This document shows, one piece after another, positions 35,512-44,748 of a DNA stretch of 64,000 nucleotides. Both the position numbers and the translations under genes were made by a program. Origin of the DNA: Acidobacteriaceae bacterium (GTDB taxonomy: Bacteria; Acidobacteriota; Terriglobia; Terriglobales; Acidobacteriaceae). The stretch spans positions 2,542,001-2,606,000 of the forward strand of contig JAPWKE010000003.1 in assembly GCA_028283655.1 (NCBI GenBank). The letters run 5' to 3'. The notes beneath the pieces are model-generated. The model searched no databases and was not told the DNA's origin. It was given only the letters and a program-made list of their open reading frames with translations. Each line of letters starts with the position of its first letter. Positions within the stretch are counted from its first letter, which is position 1.

Positions 35512-36552
35512 ATGCTGAGCGAACTCAACGTCGAACCGTGGGGCCAGGCTGCGCTGGACAACCAACCTGCACATCGCATCACGCTGAAGAACGACCACCT
35601 TCGCGTAGTGCTGACGGACCTTGGGGCACGCATCGTTTCGGTCTTTGCGCCGGACCGCGAGGGCAACGTTGCTGATGTGGTGCTGGGCTATGAAACGCTG
35701 GCGGAGTATGACGCCGATACGTTCTTCCTGGGCGCGACCTGCGGACGCTTTGCCAACAGAATTCGCTATGGCCAGTTCTGGCTGGATGGGAAGAGCTTCC
35801 AGATACCGACGAACGATCCGCCGAACTCGCTGCACGGCGGCGCAGTCGGTTTCGACAAGCATGTGTGGCAGTGGCGAGAGGTGAACAGCAGCACGGCCGA
35901 GTTCACGCTGGTCTCGCCCGATGGCGATCAGGGATTTCCGGGAACGATGCAAGTACGCGTGCGGTTCAGCCTGCTGGGACGCACGCTGCGTATCGCGTAT
36001 CACGCAACAACCACGGCACCGACGGTTGTGAACCTGACCAACCACGCCTACTTCAACCTGACCGGCGACTTTACGCGAGAGATTCTGGGCCACGAGTTTC
36101 GGCTTGCGGCCAGCCGCTTTCTGCCGACAACCAAAAGCATGATCCCGACAGGCGAGCTGACTCCCGTGGAGGAGACACCGTTCGACTTCCGCTCGTTTCA
36201 CGCGGTGGGTTCGCGTGTGACAGACCCGAACACGGAGATCGTGCAGGGATCGGGCATCGACCATAACTTCGTGCTCGATGCCGCGCAGCCTGCGGCGTTC
36301 GTGCAGGAGTCGTTGACGGGGCGGACGCTGAGCGTCGAGACCTCCGAGCCGGGGCTGCAGTTTTATACCGGCAACCATCTCGACCCGGCCGTGCGCGGCA
36401 AGGGTGGTGTGCCGTTTGGCAAACGCACGGGCTTCTGTCTCGAGACACAGCATTTTCCTGACTCTCCTAACCAGCCGTCGTTTCCTTCCACGACGTTGCG
36501 TCCCGGTGAAGTGTTGACCTCAACGACGAGCTACACGTTCGGCGTGATCTAA
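35512..36552 (+). CDS. galM: Aldose 1-epimerase (galactose mutarotase-like)
   Basis: About 346 residues in the mutarotase beta-sandwich family, interconverting alpha and beta anomers of hexoses. Motifs: GATCGRFANRIRYGQF, NSLHGG, the catalytic His region NLTNHAYFNLTG and catalytic Glu in FCLETQHFPDSPN. ATG 35512 is preferred to the upstream frame (35452) because homology starts at LNVEPWG and the upstream part lies in the divergent promoter region. No signal peptide, so cytoplasmic, downstream of the glycosidases. Its stop overlaps that of the convergent xylanase gene (CTAA). Confidence 0.93.
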   Translation: MLSELNVEPWGQAALDNQPAHRITLKNDHLRVVLTDLGARIVSVFAPDREGNVADVVLGYETLAEYDADTFFLGATCGRFANRIRYGQFWLDGKSFQIPTNDPPNSLHGGAVGFDKHVWQWREVNSSTAEFTLVSPDGDQGFPGTMQVRVRFSLLGRTLRIAYHATTTAPTVVNLTNHAYFNLTGDFTREILGHEFRLAASRFLPTTKSMIPTGELTPVEETPFDFRSFHAVGSRVTDPNTEIVQGSGIDHNFVLDAAQPAAFVQESLTGRTLSVETSEPGLQFYTGNHLDPAVRGKGGVPFGKRTGFCLETQHFPDSPNQPSFPSTTLRPGEVLTSTTSYTFGVI

Positions 36553-37688
36553 CGCTTGCAGCGGGGCGCTTCGCGGAAGGACTCTGCTGCGTCCCATGCG
36601 GCCTGCTTGGGCTGGCCGTTGCTGTCGAAGAGCAAGGGGCGCTGCGATTTGCCGATGTTCGTGGCGACTCCGGCTTCAGCGCCCACGGCGCGGACCTGGT
36701 CCCAGACACCCCAGGTGACGACCGTGTTCACGCAGCCAGTGCCAAGCACGAGATCGAGGTACTGCTTGTAGACGTCGGCGACCTGCATGTCGCGCGAGTG
36801 ATCGTCGGCAGCGATGACGCGACTGTCGTCCACATCAAGCTCTGTCACCCAGCACTCCAGGCCCATACTGTGGACTTCGTGAATGAAATCCGCGAGGTCC
36901 GGGCCGAACTTTTCGCCGGTTGCGCGCAGGTGCGACTGCATCCCGAGCGCGGTGATGGGCACGCCTCGTTTCTTCAACTCACGCAGCATGGTGAGCACGG
37001 TCTGACGCTTGGCGGTATCGACGCGGTTGGCGTACTCAAGGCCGTAGTCGTTGTAGGAGAGCACGGCCTTCGGGTCGGCTTTGTGCGCGGCGTCGAAGGC
37101 GATGTCCATGTACTCCGGGCCGAGCTTTTCATACCAGAAGGAGTTGCGCATGTTGCCGGGCAGGCCGTCCTTCGGCTGGATGGCTTCGTTCACGACATCC
37201 CACGAAAGGACGCGGCCTTTGAAGTGCTGCATAACGGCTGTGATGTGCTCGCGGAGGATCGTCTCCGCGCTCGCCTTGTCCGTCGCCTCGCGTGCGACCC
37301 ACGGCGGCAGAGCACGATGCCAGACGAAGGTGTGGCCGTGCACCTTGATGTTGTGCTTCGCCGCAAAGTCGACGATGGCGTCGGCCTGTTGGAAGTCGTA
37401 ACGATCGCGAGCAGGATGCAGGGCCTCCCACTTCATCGCGTTTTCAGGCGTCACGATGGTGCACTCGCGGGCCAGCAGCTCGCCGTAGCTGGGAGTGTCG
37501 GCAAGCCTGTGCGGGTTGACCGCCATACCGAAATCGATGCCCCTGGCCGCGGCAAGTTTGCCGAGAGGAACCCACGGCTTCGGGTCTCTGCGCTTAGCCC
37601 AGGCGGCTAACGGCAGGTTTGTGGCCATGGCTGCAGCTGCAACCGAAACCGTCTGCCCCAACATCGTTCTGCGTGAGATTGCCGCCAT
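36549..37688 (-). CDS. GH10 endo-1,4-beta-xylanase, TAT-exported
   Basis: 379 residues of glycoside hydrolase family 10, which cuts the xylan backbone. TAT signal: AAISRRTMLGQTVSVAAAAMA. The barrel shows FGMAVNPHRL, CTIVTPENAMKWEAL, VHGHTFVWHRALPPWV, the acid/base Glu168 in WDVVNEA and nucleophile Glu283 in TELDV. ATG 37688 starts the TAT peptide; the longer frame to 37760 lacks sense. Divergent from the LacI-family gene across a region holding an operator-like palindrome, so it may be under its control. Confidence 0.95.
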   Translation of the reverse strand: MAAISRRTMLGQTVSVAAAAMATNLPLAAWAKRRDPKPWVPLGKLAAARGIDFGMAVNPHRLADTPSYGELLARECTIVTPENAMKWEALHPARDRYDFQQADAIVDFAAKHNIKVHGHTFVWHRALPPWVAREATDKASAETILREHITAVMQHFKGRVLSWDVVNEAIQPKDGLPGNMRNSFWYEKLGPEYMDIAFDAAHKADPKAVLSYNDYGLEYANRVDTAKRQTVLTMLRELKKRGVPITALGMQSHLRATGEKFGPDLADFIHEVHSMGLECWVTELDVDDSRVIAADDHSRDMQVADVYKQYLDLVLGTGCVNTVVTWGVWDQVRAVGAEAGVATNIGKSQRPLLFDSNGQPKQAAWDAAESFREAPRCKR

Positions 37689-37766
37689 CGTCCTATTACC
37701 TTCCCTGTGCTTCCAGATTGTTACCCAGCCTGCGCGAAGAGGCGGCCGGGAACGCACCACGAAATA

Positions 37767-37780
37767 CTAAATGCTTTTAG
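37767..37780. promoter_or_regulatory. Operator-like palindrome in the xylanase / lacI-type intergenic region
   Basis: CTAAATGCTTTTAG, one mismatch from the perfect palindrome CTAAAAGCTTTTAG found at 38987. It lies 36 nt before the regulator's probable start and 79 nt before the xylanase start, so autoregulation and xylanase control are both possible. Confidence 0.65.
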
Positions 37781-37815
37781 TAGAAGCCCGTCGCCGCACG
37801 TGGCTTTGGCAGGAT

Positions 37816-38928
37816 ATGCTTGACTCCATCGTGCCGCGCCCGTCGAACAAGAAGCCCGCTGACGTTCCTGCTCCTGCACCAGCGCAGGTGGCCAAGCGAG
37901 TCAGCCTGAAGACTCTCGCAGAGTATCTGGACCTGTCGCCGGCTACGATCTCTCTTGTGCTGAATAATTCGCCAGTGGCGAACTCGATTCCGCCGACGAC
38001 CCGGCAGCGCGTGGTGGCTGCGGCCAAAAAATTCAACTATCGCCCGAACCCGCTGGCGCGGTCGCTGCGCATGAACCGCACGCATACCGTCGGCATCATT
38101 GCGCCGGAGCACTCAGAAGGCTACTTTACCGGGCTGATGATGGCGATTGAAACATACCTCATCCAGGCCGGGTATCTGTACTTCACGGTTTCACACCTGG
38201 GGCAGCGCGACCTGCTGGAGGAGTATCCGCGGCTGCTGGTGAACCGGCAGGTGGATGGCGTGCTGCTGATCAACACGCAGCTTCCGGAAGCACTACCGAT
38301 ACCGACGGTGGCGATCTCTTCGCACTCCACGCACTCGAACGTTATCGATGTTTCGCTGGACCACGAAGTCGCCGCGACGTTGACGCTGCGGCACCTCTAC
38401 GATCTGGGGCATCGACGCATTGCCTTCATGCACGGCCAGACGAACTCGCTGGATAGCCAACCACGCTGGGACGCGACCATGCGCGCGGCGAAGGCGCTTG
38501 GGCTTGTGGTCGACCCGAAGCTTTGTATCTCGCTGGAGCATAACTCGTGGTCGCCCGACCTGGGCTATCAACCGGTGCTCGAACTGTTACGCCACACGCA
38601 GGACTTCACGGCGCTGGTGTGCTTCAACGATCAGGCGGCGATCGGCGCGATTCGTGCTGTGGCCGACTGCGGGCTGCGCTGCCCGGTGGACCTTTCCATT
38701 GTTGGCTTTGACGATATCTCCGGCGCAGGGTTCTCGATTCCCCGCTTGACGACCGTGCGCCAGCCACTGCAACAGATGGGCGAAACCGCTGCGCGGACGC
38801 TGATCGCAGCGATCGAAGGCACGGCGCCTGCGGAACGCGAACTGTGCTTCGCTCCGGAGCTGATCCACCGCGAGTCCACGGCGGCGCCGACGAGGCTCAT
38901 GAAGACCCCTGCCCGTAAGGCCCGCTAG
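37816..38928 (+). CDS. LacI-family transcriptional regulator
   Basis: About 370 residues. The HTH is VSLKTLAEYLDLSPATISLVLNNSP with the hinge-helix segment RPNPLARSLR; the effector domain begins HTVGIIAPEHSEGYFTG and has ALVCFNDQAAIGAIRAV and LSIVGFDDISGAGFSIPRLTTVRQP, all LacI/PurR-type. It probably senses a sugar released from xylan or beta-glucan. ATG 37816 is chosen because the upstream ATG at 37771 lies inside the operator-like palindrome. Gene neighbours are the xylanase and a five-gene TonB/glycosidase run carrying the same palindrome. Confidence 0.93.
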   Translation: MLDSIVPRPSNKKPADVPAPAPAQVAKRVSLKTLAEYLDLSPATISLVLNNSPVANSIPPTTRQRVVAAAKKFNYRPNPLARSLRMNRTHTVGIIAPEHSEGYFTGLMMAIETYLIQAGYLYFTVSHLGQRDLLEEYPRLLVNRQVDGVLLINTQLPEALPIPTVAISSHSTHSNVIDVSLDHEVAATLTLRHLYDLGHRRIAFMHGQTNSLDSQPRWDATMRAAKALGLVVDPKLCISLEHNSWSPDLGYQPVLELLRHTQDFTALVCFNDQAAIGAIRAVADCGLRCPVDLSIVGFDDISGAGFSIPRLTTVRQPLQQMGETAARTLIAAIEGTAPAERELCFAPELIHRESTAAPTRLMKTPARKAR

Positions 38929-38986
38929 GCCCACTTCCCGCTTCAACCTGGCCCCCAAACTTCGCGAAATCTTTATTTTTCCTTTA

Positions 38987-39000
38987 CTAAAAGCTTTTAG
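38987..39000 (+). promoter_or_regulatory. Perfect operator palindrome before the five-gene glycan run
   Basis: CTAAAAGCTTTTAG, a perfect 14-bp palindrome lying 1 nt upstream of the -35 box at 39002. A near-identical copy is at 37767, in front of the LacI-family gene. The centre is GC rather than the CG usual in LacI-family sites. Confidence 0.7.
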
Positions 39001-39001
39001 C

Positions 39002-39031
39002 TTTACAACTCTGCGTGCTGGTGAATATATT
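39002..39031 (+). promoter_or_regulatory. Putative sigma-70 promoter of the 39-52 kb gene run
   Basis: TTTACA, 18-nt spacer, TATATT. The predicted transcript starts near 39038, with a leader of about 87 nt to the ATG at 39125. Confidence 0.65.
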
Positions 39032-39124
39032 GCGTGAGTTCGAGGAATCACTAGAGGTTCGTCCGGGGGCTTTCCACCGCTTCCTGAGATAGAGCCGAGC
39101 ATCGCCCTTTTTCGGAGGCCCAGC

Positions 39125-41128
39125 ATGTCATCCCCATTCGCCCGTACACTCGCCGTTTTTGCCGTCCCGTCCCTGGCCCTTCTGGTCAGCGGTTGCGGCA
39201 TGGGCAGCGGCAATCTTCTGCAAAGCGCCACCACCTCAAGCAACGCCGCAGCGTTGCACGGCTCAGTCCTTGGCGGCCAGCAGCCCATCTATAACTCGCA
39301 GATCACGCTGTGGCAGGCCGGCAACACGGGCTACGGTCAGGGCGCGACGAACCTGATGCACTCCGGCGTAGACATTCGCACCGCCGCGGACGGCACGTTC
39401 AACATGACCGGGACCTACGACTGCCCCACCAGCGGCAGCCCGATGGTGTACCTGGTGGCAAGCGGTGGTGACCCGACCGGCGGAGCCAGCAGCAGCGTCG
39501 ACAACACGGCAGCCGTGCTGGTTGCAGCATTGGGCAACTGCGGCAACCTGAGCGCCAGCACGTTTATCAACGTGAACGAAGTAACGACAGCGGCTGCAGC
39601 GTTTGCGCTGGGCCAGTTCGTCGGTGGCTTTGGCGGATCGACCGTATCGATCGGAACGTCGTCCACGAATCTTGTCGGACTGAACAATGCGTTTGCGACC
39701 GCTCACAATCTTGCCAGCACGACGACCGGTGTGGCGACAGGCACGAGTGCGGCTTCCGGCACGAACTACTACCTGCCGTCGAGCGATCAGTCGAAGCTGA
39801 ACACGATGGCAAACATCCTGGCAGCTTGCGTGAACGTGACCGATGCCAGCCAGCCGAACTGCCTCTCGCTGTTTGCGGCGGTGGCTCCGAGCGGTGCAAC
39901 TGCGCCCACCGATATCTTCCAGGCGGCGACGTATCTTTCGTTGAATCCGATCTCGGTGAACTCTGCGACGTCGTCGACGAACATGACGACGCTGTTCAAT
40001 CTGCAGTCAGCGTTCCAGCCATTCAGCCCTTCGCTCTCCGCTGTTCCAACAGACTGGACGATGGCGATTGCGTACACAGGTACAGGCATCAACTACCTTT
40101 CCTCGGCAGCGGTCGATGCAAACGGCGATGTCTGGTTCTCGAACCAGAACACAACCGGCGGCGTGGTTGTGCTGAATGGCGGCACGGGCGTTGCAGGTGG
40201 CAGCGCGGGTGTGGCAGGCGGCGTGATCGGCTTCTACTCGTCGGGTGCGAACTCCGGCGGAACGACGATCACGGCTGGCGCGGTGCGACAGGTTGCGATC
40301 GATACCAATGGCAAGGCGTGGTTCGGCAGCTACACCGCTGCAGCAGATAGCAAGTACTACCTGTTCCGCGCGGTCTCCGGCTCGGGTGTCGATGCGGTGT
40401 ACGCCTACACTGCTGGCAACAACGCACCGTATGCGGTTGCGGTCGACGGCAACAATACGGTCTACACCACGACCAACGACACGCACCTCGACTACATCAG
40501 CGCGACTGCGGTCAACACCACGTCTCCGAGCTTTGACACAACGCATCTCGGCGGAGCCACGGTAGGACTGGCCGTCACTGGCGGCAGTGTTGTGTATGCT
40601 CCGCGGCAGGCGAACGCTGCGGTGTATAACTTCACGACAAACCCGCTCGGAGCAGCGACCTCCGGCACGGCAACCAGCTTCTCAAACTACGGCACCGCGG
40701 CGGACGGAAACGGCCACGCGTGGGTAGTGAACAAGAATGCTGTCGGGGGAACGTCCGGCGTGAACCTGGGCTACCTTTCCGGTACGAGCTTCACCGCGGC
40801 TCCCAGTTCCGCTTGCCTGAACGCGCCGAACTTTCCGGCGGTGGATGGCAATAACAACATCTGGGTGACGAACGCCTCGGCGACGAGCGGCATCACGACG
40901 GTCTGCGAGTTCAACAGCTCCGGGACGTTGATCTCAAGCGCTACCGGCTTTGGCCCGCATGGGCTGGCAACTGCGCGTGGCATTGCGATTGACCAGTCCG
41001 GCAACGTCTGGGTGACGAGCAATGGAACGTCGTACAGCTACGTGACCGAACTGGTTGGCGCAGCGGTTCCGGCTGTGGCTCCGCTTTCGCTTGCAGCGAA
41101 GAACAACACACTGGGCCAGCGCCCGTAA
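39125..41128 (+). CDS. NHL-repeat lipoprotein, paralogue of the 4802 gene
   Basis: 667 residues with lipobox LLVSGC. The N-terminal regulatory-like module (GSVLGGQQPIYNSQITLWQAGNTGYG) and the block INVNEVTTAAAAFALGQF align with the gene at 4802; the C-terminal half has NHL-like blades (SSAAVDANGDVWFSN, ARGIAIDQSGNVWVT). GGAGG lies 6 nt before the ATG. As first gene after the operator-promoter of the glycan run it could be a surface glycan-binding or scaffold lipoprotein, comparable in position (not in fold) to SusD-like proteins. That role is inference. Confidence 0.85.
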   Translation: MSSPFARTLAVFAVPSLALLVSGCGMGSGNLLQSATTSSNAAALHGSVLGGQQPIYNSQITLWQAGNTGYGQGATNLMHSGVDIRTAADGTFNMTGTYDCPTSGSPMVYLVASGGDPTGGASSSVDNTAAVLVAALGNCGNLSASTFINVNEVTTAAAAFALGQFVGGFGGSTVSIGTSSTNLVGLNNAFATAHNLASTTTGVATGTSAASGTNYYLPSSDQSKLNTMANILAACVNVTDASQPNCLSLFAAVAPSGATAPTDIFQAATYLSLNPISVNSATSSTNMTTLFNLQSAFQPFSPSLSAVPTDWTMAIAYTGTGINYLSSAAVDANGDVWFSNQNTTGGVVVLNGGTGVAGGSAGVAGGVIGFYSSGANSGGTTITAGAVRQVAIDTNGKAWFGSYTAAADSKYYLFRAVSGSGVDAVYAYTAGNNAPYAVAVDGNNTVYTTTNDTHLDYISATAVNTTSPSFDTTHLGGATVGLAVTGGSVVYAPRQANAAVYNFTTNPLGAATSGTATSFSNYGTAADGNGHAWVVNKNAVGGTSGVNLGYLSGTSFTAAPSSACLNAPNFPAVDGNNNIWVTNASATSGITTVCEFNSSGTLISSATGFGPHGLATARGIAIDQSGNVWVTSNGTSYSYVTELVGAAVPAVAPLSLAAKNNTLGQRP

Positions 41129-41209
41129 ACGTTCCCATGAGCTCCGCTGCCGGTGCAGGCAGCGGAGCAATTTTTCGATCTTTTCAAGTTAGTTTTGAGA
41201 GCAAATTCC

Positions 41210-44200
41210 ATGCGACTCCGTAATACTCTTACGCTTCTTTCCGCTGTCGGTGCGTTCTTCGCGCTGCAGATTTCGGCACAGGTTCCTGCGGTTGTGATGA
41301 GCAACCATCAGACGCTCTACTCCGCCCTGACGAACGGCACGCAACGAGTGTCAGCGAACGCGCGCGGCGACGTCTTCTTCCATGACTCCTACAATCACCA
41401 GTTGCTGGAGTTGCCCGCGGGAACGACTACGCCGGTTGTGATTCTGAAAAACACGAACACCACGACTTCGACGTCTGGCCCGAGTTCCGTGGATATCGAT
41501 AAGCTCGGCAATCTCTACTTCAACAACACCTACGGTGGTCGCGTGATCAAGGTTCCGTTGGCGAACGGAACCTATGCCACAAACGTAGACGCAAGCGATG
41601 CGACGTTGAAGGCCAACACCTGTATTGCGGGTGCAACGGCACCTTGCGTTCTACCGACACTCGGCGTCCTGGTGGGCTACTACGCGCAGACATCGGATAC
41701 CGCGCAGGACGGCGCGCAGGATGGGACGGGCAACTTCTACTTCGTCGATGTGAACGACAGTGTTTCGTCAGGCAAGTACAACCGCATCGTCAAGCTGACG
41801 CCCTCGGGAACAGTCTCGATTCTGATCGACAGCCTTACAACGTCGTCAAACGCGCAGCTTGCGGCCGACACTACAGGCAATCTCTGGTACGCCAACGGGA
41901 CAGGCCTTTACTACGCCGCCGCTGGTGCCAGCAGCTTTACGCAACTCAACACGTCGACGCTATCGAAGCCGACAGGTGTGACGTTCGATAACGCCGGCAA
42001 CCTCATCGTCACCGATACGGGCAACAACCGTCTGGTTGTGATCCCGAATGAAAACGGTGCGTTGAATTACAGCGATCAGTACCTGCTTGCGCCGTACTAC
42101 TCGGCGAACTCGGTTGGTATCGATGCGAGTGGAACGATTTATTACACGGGTGCGTCCGGTGGCACGTCTGCCGTCTCGCAGATGCATAGCTCCACCTACA
42201 ACGCTGCCGCGCTGAACGTAAACGCAACGACGACGTCGAACCTGGTCTACGCGTCGTTCAACGCAAACGTTACGTTCGCGTCCATTTACCAGAAGACGGT
42301 GGGCGCGAACATGATCGCCTCCGTGAACACATGCGTGCTCGGCACGACGTACACCGCGACCAAGAGCTGCGCGCTGAATGTACAGGTGAAGCCAGTACGC
42401 GTTGGCCCTGTCTCAGCACTGGTCGGCGTTACAGATAGCAACGGCAATATCGCCGGACAGTTTGCGTTCACCACCACGGGCACAGGCTCTGCGGTGAACA
42501 TCGATCCGGGCACGGCGACGACGATCTCCTCGTCGTTCACTGCGCCTGCGGGCGTTGCTGTCGACCGTCTCGGCACGGTGTACGTCGTGGATACCACAAG
42601 CAACGCAGTGCTCGCATATGCAGGAGGAACGGGCACGCCGGTGAGCTACGGAAGCGGTCTGAGCAGCCCCACGGGCGTTGCGGTGAATGCGAATGGCGAT
42701 CTCTTCATCGCCGATAGCGGCAACTACCGCGTCGTGGAGATTCCCTCGCTGGGCTCCGTGCTGCAGGCCAGCGCGCAGGTCACGATCGCAAGCGGACTGG
42801 CACTGCCCATTGCGATTACGACCGGTCAGCTCGATGCACTCTTCATCGCGCAAGCAGGCCGTCTCGACCAGTACGCTGTGCGCTCCATTCTGCCAGCACA
42901 ACGCACGGCAACGATCTCAACCTCCTATGCCAAACCCCTTGCGTTGACGACCGACCCCACCGGGAACCTCTTCCTGGCCGATGGCACGAGCGGCGTAGTG
43001 GAGTTTTCGTATCCGGGATTCACGACGACAACAGCTATTGCCTCGGGCCTGACCACGCCATCGGCACTCGCTACCGATGCGGCAGGCGATCTGTTCCTCA
43101 CCGACGCAGGCACGGCCAAGGCTGTACGCATTCCCAACACAAACGGAACGCTGAGCTATGCCAACGCGGTCAGTGTTACTTCGCTCACAGCCCCTTACGG
43201 CATGGCGGCGGATTACAGCGGCAATCTCTTCTTCACCGACACGTCGGCGAAGTCGTTGGTGAAGGTTTCCCGCACGCTTGGAGCGTTGGCCTTCGGCGCG
43301 GTCAACCAAGGATCGACGAGTGCGGCACTTAGCGCGACGATTGCATCGTCGGGCAACACGGCACTGACACTGGGGACGCCGCTCTACACCACAAGCGGAG
43401 ACACAAGTTCTTTCAGCATTCAGGGCTCGAGCACCTGCGCTGCGGGAGCGTCTCTTGCTGCAGGATCAGGCTGCACCTTGAGCGCGACGTACACGCCTGT
43501 GGCACGCGCCACAAACACGGCGACCTACACGTTGAGCGCTTCGCCTACCGTGGCAACCTCACCGTTCACCCTCACGCTGACCGGAACGGGGACATACCTC
43601 GCGCCGACTTCGCTGGCTGTTACAGTTTCGCCGACAACACTTACCTACTCACAAACAGCGACGCTCACCGCCACGCTCACACCGTCGCAGTTCAACGTGG
43701 CAGCAGCCAGCGGCACGGTCACCTTCTACATCAATGGCACGGCGCAGAAGCCAGCAACGCTGACGAACAATGTAGCCACGCTGCAAACGTCCGCGCTGCC
43801 CGGCGGACAAAATACGGTGTATGCCGTGTACTCCGGTGACATCAACTATGCGACCAGCACGGCGCCTTCGATCAACGCAACGGTAGGCACCGCGAGCACG
43901 ACGACGGCGCTAACGTTGACCACCGGATACTCCAACCCGACCAGCTCTTCCACGGGTGGCAGCATTACGTTCGCCGCGACGGTGACACCGAGTGTCGCAG
44001 GATCGCTCGCAGGTTCCTCGGTGAGCTTTGTCAGCGGATCCACCACGCTGGGCACCGCAGCCCTGACCGCGAACACCGATGGAACGTACTCCGCATCGCT
44101 GACGACTTCGAGCGTTGCAGCAGCCACGTACAACGTGGTGGCTTCGTTCGCAGGCAACTCCAACTACAGCGGCTCACAGTCTGCGGCGCAAACACTGATC

Positions 44201-44740
44201 GTCTCGGCGCCGGGCATCAACCTCACCTCGAGCGCTAGCACGATTACCTCGTCCGCAGGGACGCCCGGAGCGGTCACGCTCTCGGTGCGGTCCGTGGCAG
44301 GACTTGGAGCCAATGGCACGCCAGCGACGGTGACCTTCTCCTGCTCGGGTCTCCCGGCGAATGCATACTGCCGCTTCTCGCCAGCGTTCATCTCGCTGCC
44401 AGCCTCGCCGTCGACAACACCAGTGCCCGCCACGCAGGTGAACCTTGCCATCGAGGTTTCCGTGAACCCAGGCACGCCGCTGCAGGGAGTTTCTTCGTTG
44501 CGAACGTCCTCGACCATCAGCCTTGCGCTGCTGCTCGCGACACCGCTGCTCTTCCTGCGCCGCCGCATCGGCTCGCTGCTCGCAGTCGTGCTCCTTAGCG
44601 TTGCTGCGATGGCTTCCCTCTCGGGATGCTCTTCGGGCAGTTCGCCAACGACGACGCCAGCCGGAACGTACAACGTGACCGTAACCGCCCAGAGCACGAC
44701 AGCAACCACCAGCCTGCCCATCACCCTGACGGTGCGCTAA
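41210..44740 (+). CDS. Exported NHL-repeat / Ig-like domain surface protein
   Basis: About 1176 residues. Signal peptide (TLLSAVGAFFALQISAQ). Residues to about 700 hold many NHL-type blades (PTGVTFDNAGNLIVTDTGNNRLV, PTGVAVNANGDLFIADSGNYRVVEI). Then come Ig-like beta domains with GSGCTLSATYTP and repeated APTSLAVTVSPTTLTYSQTA-like units. Near the C-terminus are two hydrophobic helices, the second ending in a lipobox-like LSGC, then a short beta tail (AGTYNVTVTAQ). The function is unknown; the architecture is common in Acidobacteriota and suggests a surface adhesin or binding protein. ATG 41210 begins the signal peptide. Confidence 0.82.
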   Translation: MRLRNTLTLLSAVGAFFALQISAQVPAVVMSNHQTLYSALTNGTQRVSANARGDVFFHDSYNHQLLELPAGTTTPVVILKNTNTTTSTSGPSSVDIDKLGNLYFNNTYGGRVIKVPLANGTYATNVDASDATLKANTCIAGATAPCVLPTLGVLVGYYAQTSDTAQDGAQDGTGNFYFVDVNDSVSSGKYNRIVKLTPSGTVSILIDSLTTSSNAQLAADTTGNLWYANGTGLYYAAAGASSFTQLNTSTLSKPTGVTFDNAGNLIVTDTGNNRLVVIPNENGALNYSDQYLLAPYYSANSVGIDASGTIYYTGASGGTSAVSQMHSSTYNAAALNVNATTTSNLVYASFNANVTFASIYQKTVGANMIASVNTCVLGTTYTATKSCALNVQVKPVRVGPVSALVGVTDSNGNIAGQFAFTTTGTGSAVNIDPGTATTISSSFTAPAGVAVDRLGTVYVVDTTSNAVLAYAGGTGTPVSYGSGLSSPTGVAVNANGDLFIADSGNYRVVEIPSLGSVLQASAQVTIASGLALPIAITTGQLDALFIAQAGRLDQYAVRSILPAQRTATISTSYAKPLALTTDPTGNLFLADGTSGVVEFSYPGFTTTTAIASGLTTPSALATDAAGDLFLTDAGTAKAVRIPNTNGTLSYANAVSVTSLTAPYGMAADYSGNLFFTDTSAKSLVKVSRTLGALAFGAVNQGSTSAALSATIASSGNTALTLGTPLYTTSGDTSSFSIQGSSTCAAGASLAAGSGCTLSATYTPVARATNTATYTLSASPTVATSPFTLTLTGTGTYLAPTSLAVTVSPTTLTYSQTATLTATLTPSQFNVAAASGTVTFYINGTAQKPATLTNNVATLQTSALPGGQNTVYAVYSGDINYATSTAPSINATVGTASTTTALTLTTGYSNPTSSSTGGSITFAATVTPSVAGSLAGSSVSFVSGSTTLGTAALTANTDGTYSASLTTSSVAAATYNVVASFAGNSNYSGSQSAAQTLIVSAPGINLTSSASTITSSAGTPGAVTLSVRSVAGLGANGTPATVTFSCSGLPANAYCRFSPAFISLPASPSTTPVPATQVNLAIEVSVNPGTPLQGVSSLRTSSTISLALLLATPLLFLRRRIGSLLAVVLLSVAAMASLSGCSSGSSPTTTPAGTYNVTVTAQSTTATTSLPITLTVR

Positions 44741-44748
44741 GAGGAACC

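Noticed and set aside
37771-37815. Upstream ATG for the LacI-family gene
   Set aside because: It lies inside the operator-like palindrome and adds residues unlike the family; 37816 is more likely.
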